Shown here piece after piece: positions 1 through 8,554 of a stretch of 64,000 bases of DNA. Each line of letters begins with the position of its first letter. Position 1 is the stretch's first letter. A program made the translations under genes and the position numbers. The stretch is from SAR202-VII-2 sp965263165 (GTDB taxonomy: Bacteria > Chloroflexota > Dehalococcoidia > Lucifugimonadales > SAR202-VII-2). The DNA is taken from assembly GCA_965263165.1 (NCBI GenBank), contig OZ253584.1:2108001-2172000 (forward strand), written 5' to 3'. The notes under the pieces were generated by a model. That model made no database searches. It was not told the origin of the DNA and worked only from the letters and a program-made list of their open reading frames with translations.

Positions 1-899
1 TCGGAGATGAACCCAATGCCGACCACTCCTGCGGCGTTGATGCCGCTCAGCAGGCCGAAGGCCAGCGCCGCCGTGCCAGGAGAAATGCCTTCCGTTTGGG
101 CCCACCGCACGAAGTGAACGGAGATGATCGCGGTGGTGACGCCGCACACGACGTAGGCCAGAGAAAGCTGCCATATGGGACGGGACCGGAAGGACTCGCG
201 CCACCGGTCCACGAATAGAGGCCCAACCGTAGAGCGCCGGTTCTCCCGGGCGCTTTCCGATGCAGTCAGGGCCCGGCCGCCGTCGGGCCGGAGGCCCATG
301 GCGGAGGGATCGCTTCGCACGACGAGGAGGATCAAGGGCAGCCCCACCGCCAGCATGATGACGCCCAATACGAGCCACGTGGTGCGCCAGTCGGTCAGGA
401 CGAGGAGGTAGGCCGAAAAGGGGATCAGCACCATGCCGCCAATCGAGCCCCCAACGGCCACCAGGCCTATGGCCGTGCCGCGGCGCCGCTGGAACCATCT
501 TGAGACGACGGCGCCTGCCGGGGTCATCGCAATGCCGCCGGAGGCTGCTGAGACCACAATGCCGTAGAGGAAAATGAGGCCGAATATGCTGTCGACCAGG
601 CTCATGGCGATGCTGCCGGCCCCTATGACGAAGACGCTGGCGGCAATGACTCGCCGGCCGCCTATCCGGTCGGTCAGCCGCCCGAGGAACGGTTGCACGA
701 ACCCATTCGCCAGCCAGCCGACGGAGGCGGCAACGGAGATAGTGGCGACGCCCACGGCGAACTCATCCTGCCACGCCGAAACGAAGACGCCGAAGCTCAT
801 CCTGGCGCCGAGGGCGAAGAAGGTGGAGAAGGACAATGCGGCAACGACGTACCAGCCGTAGAACACGCCTTTGTTGTTGTCGTTGTCGTAGGTGGCCAT
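1..899 (-). CDS. MFS transporter, 3' end outside the window
   Basis: Major facilitator superfamily permease; its C-terminal part runs off the left edge of the window. The reading frame opens at the ATG at 899 with MATYDNDNKGVFYGWYVVAA and stays open to base 1. The first transmembrane helix follows directly, and the loop between helices 2 and 3 carries GRLTDRIGGRR, the typical MFS G-R-x-x-D-R-x-G-G-R-R signature. The N-terminal YGWYVVAA start resembles the oxalate/formate and monocarboxylate branch, so an organic-acid substrate is likely but unproven. It is transcribed divergently from the dehydrogenase at 1045. Confidence 0.85.
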   Translation of the reverse strand, partial: MATYDNDNNKGVFYGWYVVAALSFSTFFALGARMSFGVFVSAWQDEFAVGVATISVAASVGWLANGFVQPFLGRLTDRIGGRRVIAASVFVIGAGSIAMSLVDSIFGLIFLYGIVVSAASGGIAMTPAGAVVSRWFQRRRGTAIGLVAVGGSIGGMVLIPFSAYLLVLTDWRTTWLVLGVIMLAVGLPLILLVVRSDPSAMGLRPDGGRALTASESARENRRSTVGPLFVDRWRESFRSRPIWQLSLAYVVCGVTTAIISVHFVRWAQTEGISPGTAALAFGLLSGINAAGVVGIGFIS

Positions 900-1044
900 A
901 GGGAAACCGGGGGACATTGTCTACTGTATCACGCACGATGGGGCTCAGCCACCAACGACGCGGGGTCGTGAACGAAACGGCCCTCGGCGGCCCGTGATAG
1001 AATCGCGTCGAGGCGCGGGCAGGGCCTGCGAAGGGGGTCGAACG

Positions 1045-2268
1045 ATGGTCCAAGATAGTGGGCTTACAATGCGCATCGGAGTGGCCGGTCTGGGAGTGGC
1101 ATTCACCAATATGATGCGGGAGTTGGCGGCCTATCCCCACGGAAGGGTGACCGCCGCCGCCGACTTTCGACAGCGGGCCCTCGACAGGTTCGCCTCCGAG
1201 TGGGGTGGCGAGACCCACGCGACCGTTGAGGAGATGTGCGCCAGCCCCAATGTCGACGTGGTCTATGTTCTGACGCCAGACCAGTTCCACGCCGAGCACG
1301 CCATCGCCGCTGCTGAGCACGGCAAGCACGTCATCTTGGACAAGCCCATGGGCCAGAGCCTGGAGGAGTGCGACCGCATCATTGAAGCGATTGAACGGAA
1401 TCGCGTCCGGGCAGTTGTGGGCCATTCTCAGAGCTTGGATCAGCCCATCATCGCGATGGCTGAGGTGGTCAACAGCGGGCGGATCGGCAGGCCCATCATG
1501 ATCCATACGTCCTTCTATTCTGATTGGGTGTACCGGCCGCGTGCGGCGGAGGAGCTGGACCCGGCCCTAGGCGGCGGCATCGTGCGGCGGCAGGGGCCCA
1601 TTCAGGTGGACATCGTGCGGATGATGGGCGGCGGCTTGGTGCGCAGCGCCCGGGCCATGACCAGCCTTGCTGACCCCAACCGGCCCGTAGAGGGAAGCAT
1701 GGTCGCTTACCTGGAGTTCGAGGACTCCACCCCTGCGACCATCGTGTACAGCGGCTACGGCCATTTCGACAGCACCGTCCACACGTGGGGGATCGGCCTT
1801 CAAGGCTACGAAGTGGACGCGTCCGCCCATCACGGACAGGCCAGGAAGCTGCTGAAGGGCTTCGCGCCGGAGGACGAGTGGGCGCACAAAGAGGAAACCC
1901 GCTACGGCGGGACCAAGGTTGGCCAGACGCCCCACCGTGGCCCAGACAAGCGGCACGCCTTCTTCGGGGTGACGCTTGTCGAATGTGAGCGCGGCAGCGT
2001 CCGGCAGTCGCCCAGCGGGCTGATCATCAATGGCGACGACGAGATTGAGGCGTTGCCGGTTTCGGCGGGTGAGGAGTATGGGAAGCGCTACACGACTTCA
2101 GAGCTAAACATTCTTCGGGAGGCCATCGCAAATGATGCCCCGCCGAGACTCCACGGCCCGCGCTGGGCCAAGGCGACTCAGGAGGTTGTGTTCGGGATTT
2201 TGGAATCCGCGGCCCAGCGGAAAGAGGTCTACTTCCGGCATCAGGCACCGTTAGCGCCCTTCTGGTAG
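1045..2268 (+). CDS. Gfo/Idh/MocA family NAD(P)-dependent oxidoreductase
   Basis: Predicted cytosolic dehydrogenase of about 407 residues. The N-terminal Rossmann fold is visible as MRIGVAGLGVAFTNMMRE, and the EKP-like motif that binds the nicotinamide ring appears as LDKPMGQSLEECD. The C-terminal half is the GFO_IDH_MocA substrate domain. Among family members it most resembles 4,5-dihydroxyphthalate-type dihydrodiol dehydrogenases; that is judged by eye, and sugar or inositol dehydrogenases are alternatives. The start at 1045 has AAGGGGG nine bases upstream; a second ATG lies at 1069. Its neighbours include Rieske oxygenases, which would fit a ring-hydroxylation/dehydrogenation route. Confidence 0.85.
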   Translation: MVQDSGLTMRIGVAGLGVAFTNMMRELAAYPHGRVTAAADFRQRALDRFASEWGGETHATVEEMCASPNVDVVYVLTPDQFHAEHAIAAAEHGKHVILDKPMGQSLEECDRIIEAIERNRVRAVVGHSQSLDQPIIAMAEVVNSGRIGRPIMIHTSFYSDWVYRPRAAEELDPALGGGIVRRQGPIQVDIVRMMGGGLVRSARAMTSLADPNRPVEGSMVAYLEFEDSTPATIVYSGYGHFDSTVHTWGIGLQGYEVDASAHHGQARKLLKGFAPEDEWAHKEETRYGGTKVGQTPHRGPDKRHAFFGVTLVECERGSVRQSPSGLIINGDDEIEALPVSAGEEYGKRYTTSELNILREAIANDAPPRLHGPRWAKATQEVVFGILESAAQRKEVYFRHQAPLAPFW

Positions 2269-2275
2269 GGGAGAG

Positions 2276-2295
2276 AGCCTCGCAACGCCGAGGCT
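2276..2295 (+). terminator. Hairpin after the Gfo/Idh gene
   Basis: Seven-base stem AGCCTCG / CGAGGCT with a 6-base loop, seven bases after the stop. Only a weak T tract follows. It lies between convergent genes. Confidence 0.45.
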
Positions 2296-2377
2296 TTGCC
2301 CGCTCGCCGTCTCGCCAGAAAGAATGTGACGCTCCGGCGCGCCGGGCCGCCCGACGGCGAGCACACCTGGCGGCTTC

Positions 2378-3481
2378 CTATCTTCCCATGATTTCCCGCA
2401 TCCGCGACTGTACGCCGTTTCTGGCGCACTCCTCCTCGAACCAATGCAGGATGCGGGGGTCTTCGTCCTCGTACTCGATCTGGATGCCGCCCTCTTTCAC
2501 GCTCTTGTCCATAACCTCGAAGATCGCGGTTCCGCCTGTCCCCAGGTCGGTGGCAACGAAATAGCGGGGTCCGCCGAAGCCTATGGCCATGTAGCGGGCA
2601 GGGGTGGGGCCGGTGTTGAAGTGCTGGTGATAGCCCACTGGAGCGAAGAACGAGCCTGGGTTCCAGTCGATCCTCACCACGTCGTCGAACCCGCCGCTGC
2701 CCTTCCAATAGCGGTTGTCCGGCCAGACAAGGGTGAAGCCGGAGCCTTCGAGGATGATGATCTGAGCGCCCGCGGCGTGCCCATGCGCCTTCTTGTACGT
2801 GGCGACGGGGAACTCGGAGATGTGGGTGTGCATGTTGTTGTCGGCCAGGTTGAACTGGAGGTTGATCCCGCCGGCGCCCCGCGCCTTCCACTCCGCGAGC
2901 TGGAAGCTGCGGGCGTCCGGAACGAAGTTGGTTTCCCACCATGTTCTGCCGGGCCGAACGGGGTGCAGCTTGCCCTCGCCCTGGAAGAAGTCCGCCTGGC
3001 CGAAGCGCTCTAGGAAGACGAACGGGTTGTTGTAGATGAAGTTCATGTCATGGAACATGTTCATCATAAGGGGGGCGCTGGTCACTGCGAGAACCCGGGC
3101 CGTTTCGTCGCCTGCGCCGTTGAAGTGTTGGTAGTTGGCGTTCAGCGGGATGGAGAACAGGCTGCCCTCCTGCCATTCGAAGGTCTGACGGTAGCCGTTG
3201 TCCAGCCAGACCGACGTGGCGCCGCGGCCTTTGAGGACGTACAGGACCTCTTCGAATAGGTGCCTGTCCGGCGCGCTGGATGTTCTTGGGGCGAGCTCCA
3301 ACACATAGGCGTCGGCGTAGTCATCCATGGCCCTCAGGTGGATGATGGCGCCAAGAGCGCTCTTGCGGCGCCAGGTTCCAACCTCGACCTCTGCTGGCTC
3401 GACGCTCCACCCTGTGGCTACGGGGATGCCTTCGTCCTCGACCCACTGCTCGTATGCGCTGAAGTGTAGATCGACGGCCAT
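2378..3481 (-). CDS. Double-cupin protein, array copy 1 (most divergent)
   Basis: Last and most divergent member of a run of six tandem paralogues, 367 residues with two cupin barrels. The N-terminal cupin has RHLFEEVLYVLKGRG (His74, Glu77/78) and QHFNGAGDE (His119). The C-terminal cupin has KAHGHAAGAQ (His233, His235, with Gln240 at the position of the usual cupin glutamate) and GYHQHFNTG (His285/His287). A metal-dependent dioxygenase-like or isomerase-like enzyme is plausible because bicupins include gentisate dioxygenase-type enzymes, but no substrate can be read from the sequence. The start has CAAGGAG upstream. The other five copies carry His, not Gln, at the 240 position, so this copy may differ in metal chemistry. 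Confidence 0.9.
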   Translation of the reverse strand: MAVDLHFSAYEQWVEDEGIPVATGWSVEPAEVEVGTWRRKSALGAIIHLRAMDDYADAYVLELAPRTSSAPDRHLFEEVLYVLKGRGATSVWLDNGYRQTFEWQEGSLFSIPLNANYQHFNGAGDETARVLAVTSAPLMMNMFHDMNFIYNNPFVFLERFGQADFFQGEGKLHPVRPGRTWWETNFVPDARSFQLAEWKARGAGGINLQFNLADNNMHTHISEFPVATYKKAHGHAAGAQIIILEGSGFTLVWPDNRYWKGSGGFDDVVRIDWNPGSFFAPVGYHQHFNTGPTPARYMAIGFGGPRYFVATDLGTGGTAIFEVMDKSVKEGGIQIEYEDEDPRILHWFEEECARNGVQSRMREIMGR

Positions 3482-3526
3482 GCAGTCTCCTTGCGGCGTC
3501 GCTGAAGGCGGGGCCCGAGGGGAAAG

Positions 3527-3561
3527 GGGGAGGCGGAACCCTCAAGGGCTTCCGCCTCCCC
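3527..3561 (-). terminator. Hairpin between cupin copies 1 and 2
   Basis: Twelve-base perfect stem GGGGAGGCGGAA / TTCCGCCTCCCC with an 11-base loop that can itself pair (CCCT/AGGG). There is no U tract, so it may act as a processing or attenuating hairpin rather than a full terminator. Confidence 0.5.
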
Positions 3562-3569
3562 ACGGCCGA

Positions 3570-4676
3570 CTATCTTCCCAGGTACTCGCGCATGCGGGAG
3601 ACGCCGCCGTTCTTCCGGCACTCCTCTTCGAAGACCTCCAGGACCTGCGAGTCCTCGTCTTGGTATTCGATTTGGATGCCGCCTTCCTTGACGCTGACGT
3701 CTGCGCCGGCGGCTGCGGCACGGCTTCCGGTCTGGGCGCTGGAGACGTGATAGCGGAAGCCGCCGAAGCCCATGGCGAGGTAGCGGGCGGGATCGGGGCC
3801 GGTGTTGAAGTGCTGATGGTAGCCCATGGGCACGAAGATGCTGCCCTTCTTCCACGGCACCATCTCCAACTCGTCGCGTCCGCCGCCATTGCCGCGCCAG
3901 GTGCGACCATCGGGCCAGCAGGTCGAATACCCAACGCCCCCGAGCAGGATGATGTGGGCGCCGGGCCCGTGGCCGTGCGCCTTCTTGTACATGCCGGGGT
4001 CAAACTGGGAAATATGGGTGTGCATGGTTGCGTTGGCCAGATTGAACTGGAGGTTGATGCCGCCGGCGCCCCTGTTCTTCCAAGGCCGCAGCTCGAAATT
4101 ATCGGCGTCAGCAAGGAGGTTGGTTTCCCACCAGGTGCGGCCCTCGCGGACCTCGTGCATCTTGCCTTCACCCTGGAAGAAGCCGGCGTCGCCGAACCTG
4201 TCCAGAAACTTGAAGTCGTTGTGCCAGATGAAGTCTTCGTTGTGGAACGCGTTGAGCATGAGGGGCAGGTCGCTTACGGAAAGCAGACGGGCGGGCTCAT
4301 CCCCGGAGCCATTGAAGTGCTGGTGCAGGGAGTTCAACGGAACGCCGAACAGGCTTCCGGCCTGCCACTCGAAGGATTGCGCCGGGCCATCCTTGTCCTG
4401 AGACACGGAGGTTGCGCCCCGGCCGCTCAGGACATAGACCAACTCTTCGTACATCTGGCGAACGGGCTTGGAGCTGCCACCGGGCGAAATCTCCATCACG
4501 AAGTCGTTGCAATGGTCGCCCATGGCTTCCAGATGGAGGATCGCGGCGTCGACCCCCTTTCGGTCCCAGGGGGCCAGTTCAAGGTCGGGGGGGTGGATGC
4601 CCCAGCTGGAGTAGACGGGGAGTCCCTCGTTCTCCACCCAGTTTTCGTATCCGCTAAAGTGCAGGTCGTCCGCCAT
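3570..4676 (-). CDS. Double-cupin protein, array copy 2
   Basis: 368 residues, same two-barrel layout as the other five copies. The N-terminal motif reads RQMYEELVYVLSGRG, so the histidine at position 74 is replaced by Gln; His120 remains in HQHFNGSGDE. The C-terminal motif is KAHGHGPGAH: His234, His236 and a third His (241) where cupins normally have Glu, plus GYHQHFNTG (His287/289). A conserved tail of the form GGIQIEYQDED...FEEECRKNG is shared by all copies. Start chosen from AGGAGG six bases upstream. Substrate unknown. Confidence 0.9.
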   Translation of the reverse strand: MADDLHFSGYENWVENEGLPVYSSWGIHPPDLELAPWDRKGVDAAILHLEAMGDHCNDFVMEISPGGSSKPVRQMYEELVYVLSGRGATSVSQDKDGPAQSFEWQAGSLFGVPLNSLHQHFNGSGDEPARLLSVSDLPLMLNAFHNEDFIWHNDFKFLDRFGDAGFFQGEGKMHEVREGRTWWETNLLADADNFELRPWKNRGAGGINLQFNLANATMHTHISQFDPGMYKKAHGHGPGAHIILLGGVGYSTCWPDGRTWRGNGGGRDELEMVPWKKGSIFVPMGYHQHFNTGPDPARYLAMGFGGFRYHVSSAQTGSRAAAAGADVSVKEGGIQIEYQDEDSQVLEVFEEECRKNGGVSRMREYLGR

Positions 4677-4725
4677 GCGTCCTCCTCAATGTGTTGCCCT
4701 CGGTGTTTTGGCCGGGTAGCCGGTC

Positions 4726-4738
4726 GGGCATAAGGTAC
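4726..4738 (-). promoter_or_regulatory. CCTTRTG motif upstream of cupin copy 2
   Basis: On the minus strand GGTACCTTATGCCC lies about 50 bases before the copy 2 start and just after the preceding hairpin. Close matches occur before copies 3, 5 and 6 but not clearly before copy 4. It could be an operator or part of an unusual promoter. Confidence 0.35.
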
Positions 4739-4752
4739 CCGCGCGGGGCTCT

Positions 4753-4795
4753 GCATGACAAGGCCCAGGGTCAGCAGCCCTGGGCCTTGTCATGC
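4753..4795 (-). terminator. 18-bp perfect hairpin between cupin copies 2 and 3
   Basis: Perfect inverted repeat GCATGACAAGGCCCAGGG / CCCTGGGCCTTGTCATGC, 7-base loop, 17 bases beyond the copy 3 stop. The AAGGCCCAGG core recurs in three other intergenic gaps of the array. No U tract follows on either strand. Confidence 0.65.
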
Positions 4796-4811
4796 GGCCT
4801 GTCGGCGGGAG

Positions 4812-5918
4812 TCAGGCCACGCCCAAGAACTCCCGCATCTTGGACATCGAGCCGTTCTTGATGCACTCCTCTTCGAACAGGGGAAGGATGCGCGGGTCCT
4901 CATTCTCGTATTCGATCTGGATGCCGCCCTCCTGAACGTTCTTGTCCATGCCATCGGCGTCCTCTCGGGTGCCGATGGCCGGCGCGCCGATGTGGTAGCG
5001 GAAACCGCCGAACCCCATGGCGAGGTAGCGGGCGGGTTCCGGGCCGGTGTTGAAGTGCTGGTGATAGCCCATGGGCACGAAGATGCTGCCGGGCTTCCAG
5101 GGGACCATGACATGCTCGTCGAAACCGCCGCCGTTGCCGACCCAGTTCTTGCCGTCCGGCCATATCAGTGAGTAGCCAACGCCGGACAGCAACACGATGT
5201 GGGCGCCGGGGGCGTGGCCATGCGCCTTCTTGTAGGTGCCAATCGGAAACTGAGAGATGTGGGTATGCATGCTGGCGTTAGCCAGGTTGAACTGGAGGTT
5301 GATGCCGCCGGCGCCCCGCTTTTCCATGGGCCGCAACTCGAAGTTGGGGGCGTCGGCGAGGAGGTTGGTCTCCCACCAATGGCGGCCTGGGGCCACATCG
5401 TGCATCTTGCCCTCGCCTAGGAAATAGCTCTCGTCGCCGAGCCTGTCGTTGAACTTGAAGTTGCTGTTCCAAATGAACTCTTCGTTGTGGAACATGTTCA
5501 ACATGAGCGGCAGGTTGGTTATGGAGACGAAGCGGGCTGGTTCGTCTCCGGCGCCGTTGAAGTGCTGGAAAGTGGAGTTGAGGGGGATGCCGAACAGGCT
5601 TCCCGGCTGCCACTCGAAAGTATTCTTCCTGGAATCGTCATGCCATACGGAGGTGGCGCCGCGTCCGCTGAGGACGTAGACAAGCTCCTCGTACAGGTGA
5701 CTGACCGGCTTGGTGCTGGCGCCGGGAGGGATTTCCATGACGATGTCGGTGCAAGTGTCGCCCATTGCCTCGAGATGCAGGAGGGCGGCGTTGGCGCCCA
5801 TGCGGTCCCAGGGGGCCAGCTCTAGGTCGGGTGGGTGGATGCCCCAGCCGCCGTAGATGGGAAGCCCTTCGCGGGCGGCCCAGGTCTCGTAGCCGCTATA
5901 GTGCAGGTCCTCTGCCAT
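4812..5918 (-). CDS. Double-cupin protein, array copy 3
   Basis: 368 residues. It is closest to copy 4; long stretches are identical, pointing to the most recent duplication. The N-terminal cupin keeps His74 (SHLYEELVYVLSGRG). The C-terminal cupin has KAHGHAPGAH with His in place of the motif glutamate, then GYHQHFNTG. The ATG at 5918 is chosen over upstream in-frame codons because AGGAGG precedes it by seven bases and the protein then begins MAEDLHYSGYETW like its neighbours. Function beyond a metal-binding bicupin is not known. Confidence 0.9.
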   Translation of the reverse strand: MAEDLHYSGYETWAAREGLPIYGGWGIHPPDLELAPWDRMGANAALLHLEAMGDTCTDIVMEIPPGASTKPVSHLYEELVYVLSGRGATSVWHDDSRKNTFEWQPGSLFGIPLNSTFQHFNGAGDEPARFVSITNLPLMLNMFHNEEFIWNSNFKFNDRLGDESYFLGEGKMHDVAPGRHWWETNLLADAPNFELRPMEKRGAGGINLQFNLANASMHTHISQFPIGTYKKAHGHAPGAHIVLLSGVGYSLIWPDGKNWVGNGGGFDEHVMVPWKPGSIFVPMGYHQHFNTGPEPARYLAMGFGGFRYHIGAPAIGTREDADGMDKNVQEGGIQIEYENEDPRILPLFEEECIKNGSMSKMREFLGVA

Positions 5919-5958
5919 TGGTTTGCCTCCTGAATGGTTCCGTATTGCCCGGTGTCTC

Positions 5959-5970
5959 GCACAAGGTACC
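5959..5970 (-). promoter_or_regulatory. CCTTRTG motif upstream of cupin copy 3
   Basis: Minus-strand GGTACCTTGTGCG, about 45 bases before the start codon; equivalent in position to the motif before copy 2. Confidence 0.35.
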
Positions 5971-5987
5971 GCCAAGCGGGGGACAGG

Positions 5988-6020
5988 ACAAGGACCAAAG
6001 CTGAAAGCCCTGGGCCTTGT
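5988..6020 (-). terminator. Decayed hairpin between cupin copies 3 and 4
   Basis: ACAAGGACC pairs with GGGCCTTGT with one mismatch. It is the degenerate counterpart of the perfect AAGGCCCAGG hairpins elsewhere in the array. Confidence 0.4.
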
Positions 6021-6051
6021 TCCAATCTTTGGGTGGTCTGCTGTGGTGAGC

Positions 6052-7158
6052 CTACGCTATTCCCAAGAACTCCCGCATCTTGGATTTCGAGCCGTTCTTG
6101 ATACATTCCTCTTCGAACAATGGGAGGATGCGCGGGTCCTCGTCCTCGTATTCGATTTGGATGCCGCCTTCCTGAACGCTCTTGTCGCCTCCTGCGGCGT
6201 CTTCCCGCGTGCCGTTGGCCATGGCTCCAATATGGTAGCGGTAGCCGCCGAACCCCATGGCGAGGTAGCGGGCGGGTTCCGGGCCGGTGTTGAAGTGCTG
6301 GTGATAGCCCATGGGCACGAAGATACCGCCGGGCTTCCAGGGGACCATAACGCGCTCGTCGAAGCCGCCGCCGTTGCCGATCCAATTCTTGCCGTCCGGC
6401 CAGATCAGCGAAAAGCCAACGCCCGACAGCAGCACGATGTGGGCGCCGGGGGCGTGGCCGTGCGCCTTCTTGTAGGTGCCGACCGGAAATTGGGAGATAT
6501 GCGTGTGCATGCTGGCGTTCGCCAGGTTGAACTGGAGGTTGATGCCGCCGGCGCCCCGCTTTTCCATGGGCCGCAGCTCGAAGTTCGGGGCGTCGGCGAG
6601 GAGGTTGGTCTCCCACCAATGCTTGCCAGGGGCCACGTCGTGCATCTTGCCCTCGCCCAAGAAATAGCCCTCGTTGCCGAGCCTGTCCTTGAACTTGAAG
6701 TTGCTGTTCCAGATGAACGCTTCGTTGTGGAACATGTTCAGCATGAGGGGCAGGTTGGTTACGGAGACGAAGCGGGCCGCCTCGTCGCCGGCGCCGTTGA
6801 AGTGCTGGTAGGTGGCGTTGAGGGGGATGCCGAATAGGCTTCCCGGCTGCCACTCGAAGGTGTTCTTCTTGGACTCGTCCAGCCAGACTGACGTGGCGCC
6901 GCGCCCGCTGAGGACGTAGACAAGCTCTTCGTACATGTGACTGATCGGCTTGGTGCTGGCGCCGGGAGGGATTTCCATGACGATGTCATTGCAGGTATCG
7001 CCCATTGCCTCGAGATGCAGGAGGGCGGCATTGGCGCCCATGCGGTTCCAGGGGGCCAGCTCCAGGTCGGGTGGGTGGATGCCCCAGCCGCCGTAGATGG
7101 GAAGCCCTTCGCGGGCGGCCCAAGTCTCGTAGCCGCTAGAGTGCAGGTCCTCTGCCAT
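6052..7158 (-). CDS. Double-cupin protein, array copy 4
   Basis: 368 residues, nearly identical to copy 3 over most of its length. N-terminal cupin SHMYEELVYVLSGRG (His74 kept), C-terminal KAHGHAPGAH and GYHQHFNTG. The start ATG at 7158 has GGAGG upstream. The near identity of copies 3 and 4 contrasts with the divergence of copy 1, so the array grew by more than one duplication. Role unknown; likely cytosolic because no signal peptide or membrane segment is present. Confidence 0.9.
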   Translation of the reverse strand: MAEDLHSSGYETWAAREGLPIYGGWGIHPPDLELAPWNRMGANAALLHLEAMGDTCNDIVMEIPPGASTKPISHMYEELVYVLSGRGATSVWLDESKKNTFEWQPGSLFGIPLNATYQHFNGAGDEAARFVSVTNLPLMLNMFHNEAFIWNSNFKFKDRLGNEGYFLGEGKMHDVAPGKHWWETNLLADAPNFELRPMEKRGAGGINLQFNLANASMHTHISQFPVGTYKKAHGHAPGAHIVLLSGVGFSLIWPDGKNWIGNGGGFDERVMVPWKPGGIFVPMGYHQHFNTGPEPARYLAMGFGGYRYHIGAMANGTREDAAGGDKSVQEGGIQIEYEDEDPRILPLFEEECIKNGSKSKMREFLGIA

Positions 7159-7221
7159 TGGTCTGCCTCCGAGTTGGATTGTGATGCTGAGTCTCGCGCG
7201 CAGCGTTTACAGGCGATGGAT

Positions 7222-7261
7222 AAGCAAGGCCCAGGCTATGCGCACAGCCTGGGCCTTGCTT
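7222..7261 (-). terminator. 16-bp perfect hairpin between cupin copies 4 and 5
   Basis: AAGCAAGGCCCAGGCT / AGCCTGGGCCTTGCTT with an 8-base loop, 30 bases beyond the copy 5 stop is reached from the other side; it follows the copy 5 gene on the minus strand. Same AAGGCCCAGG core as the 4753 hairpin. Confidence 0.65.
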
Positions 7262-7291
7262 CGGCGCCACCCTGCCCAGATCGGGAGGAAG

Positions 7292-8413
7292 CTACCTCAC
7301 GTCGCGGAACTGCTTCAGGTACTCGCGCATCTTGGATTCTCCGCCGTTCTTCCTGCATTCCTCTTCAAACCGTTCAAGAATGACGGGGTTTTCGTCTTCG
7401 TACTCGATTTGGAACCCGCCCTTGCGAGTGCTGACATCGGCGCCGAAGGTGTGGAACTTCGTTCCCATAGTGTCCCTGCCTACGTGGTAGCGGAATCCGC
7501 CGAAGCCCATGGCAAGGTAGCGGGCGGGCTCTGTACCGGTGTTGAAGTGCTGGTGGAAGCCCATGGGCACGAAGATGCTGCCCTTCTTCCATGGCACCAT
7601 AACGACCTCGTCGAAGCCGCCCCCATTGCCTTTCCAGTTCTTGCCATCGGGCCAAACCAGCGAGAAGCCAACGCCCGACAGCAGCACGATGTGGGCGCCC
7701 GGCTCGTGCCCGTGCGCCTTTTTGTACATTCCGGGGGAGAACTCGGAGATGTGGGTGTGCATGGTGCTGTTCGCCAGGTTGAACTGGAGGTTGATGCCGC
7801 CTGCGCCCCGGTCCTTCCAAGGCCTCAACTCGAAGTGGTCAGCGTCGGCGAGGACGTTTGTCTCCCACCAGGTGCGTCCTTCCCGGACCTCGTGCATTTT
7901 GCCTTCGCCCACGAAGTAGCCGTCGTCTCCGAACCGGTCGCGGAAGTTGAAGGGGTTGTTCCAAATGAAGTCCTCACTGTGGAACATGTTCAGCATAATC
8001 GGCAGGTCCGTGACCGTGAGGAATCGGACCGGTTCGTCGCCGGAGCCGTTGAAGTGCTGGTGGGTGGCGTTCTGGGGCACGCCGAACAGGCTGCCCGCCT
8101 GCCATTCGAAGGTCCTCTTGCTGCTCTCGTCATCCAGCCAGACTGAGGTTGCGCCCCGGCCGCTCAGGACGTAGACCAACTCCTCGTGCATTTGGCGGAT
8201 TGGCTTGCTGCTGCCGCCCGGCGGCATCTCCAGCACAAAGTCGTTGCACTGGGTACCCATTGCCTCTAGGTGAAGAATTGCTGCGTCCATGCCCTTGAGG
8301 TCCCAAGGGGCCAACTTCAGGTCGGGTGGGTGGATGCCCCAGCCGTCATACACGGGAAGCCCCGCGTTTTCGACCCAGGTGTCGTATGCGCTATGGTGCA
8401 AGTCTACGGCCAT
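7292..8413 (-). CDS. Double-cupin protein, array copy 5
   Basis: 373 residues. The N-terminal motif is RQMHEELVYVLSGRG (Gln at position 74, an added His at 76). The C-terminal motif KAHGHEPGAH keeps the two His plus His in place of Glu, followed by GFHQHFNTG. It ends with KQFRDVR, an extension shared in form with copy 6 (KQFRDVA), so copies 5 and 6 form a subgroup. The ATG at 8413 is preferred because GAGGAGGGA sits five bases upstream. Confidence 0.9.
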   Translation of the reverse strand: MAVDLHHSAYDTWVENAGLPVYDGWGIHPPDLKLAPWDLKGMDAAILHLEAMGTQCNDFVLEMPPGGSSKPIRQMHEELVYVLSGRGATSVWLDDESSKRTFEWQAGSLFGVPQNATHQHFNGSGDEPVRFLTVTDLPIMLNMFHSEDFIWNNPFNFRDRFGDDGYFVGEGKMHEVREGRTWWETNVLADADHFELRPWKDRGAGGINLQFNLANSTMHTHISEFSPGMYKKAHGHEPGAHIVLLSGVGFSLVWPDGKNWKGNGGGFDEVVMVPWKKGSIFVPMGFHQHFNTGTEPARYLAMGFGGFRYHVGRDTMGTKFHTFGADVSTRKGGFQIEYEDENPVILERFEEECRKNGGESKMREYLKQFRDVR

Positions 8414-8462
8414 CGTTCCCTCCTCGGAAGTGGAAATCCTCAAACTCGACTCAATTGTTTGG

Positions 8463-8474
8463 GCACAAGGTAAC
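8463..8474 (-). promoter_or_regulatory. CCTTRTG motif upstream of cupin copy 5
   Basis: Minus-strand GTTACCTTGTGCCC about 55 bases before the start, directly after the array hairpin, as before copies 2 and 3. Confidence 0.35.
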
Positions 8475-8492
8475 CGCCACGGGCTTCAATGA

Positions 8493-8523
8493 CAAGGCCC
8501 TGGGTCGTCGACCCAGGGCCTTG
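8493..8523 (-). terminator. 14-bp perfect hairpin between cupin copies 5 and 6
   Basis: CAAGGCCCTGGGTC / GACCCAGGGCCTTG with a 3-base loop, 31 bases past the copy 6 stop. Confidence 0.65.
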
Positions 8524-8554
8524 CTTCGGGCGATCGCGCCAGCCCGATCGGTGG

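Noticed and set aside
763..1506. 247-codon minus-strand frame across the MFS/Gfo intergenic region
   Set aside because: Lies antisense to the well-supported dehydrogenase and overlaps the MFS start; no motifs.
3327..4733. Long plus-strand open frames opposite the cupin genes (e.g. 468 codons at 3327-4733, 421 codons at 8489-9754)
   Set aside because: They mirror the conserved cupin genes on the other strand, recur opposite each paralogue, and encode low-complexity Val/Ala/Gly/His-rich sequence; an effect of high GC codon bias.
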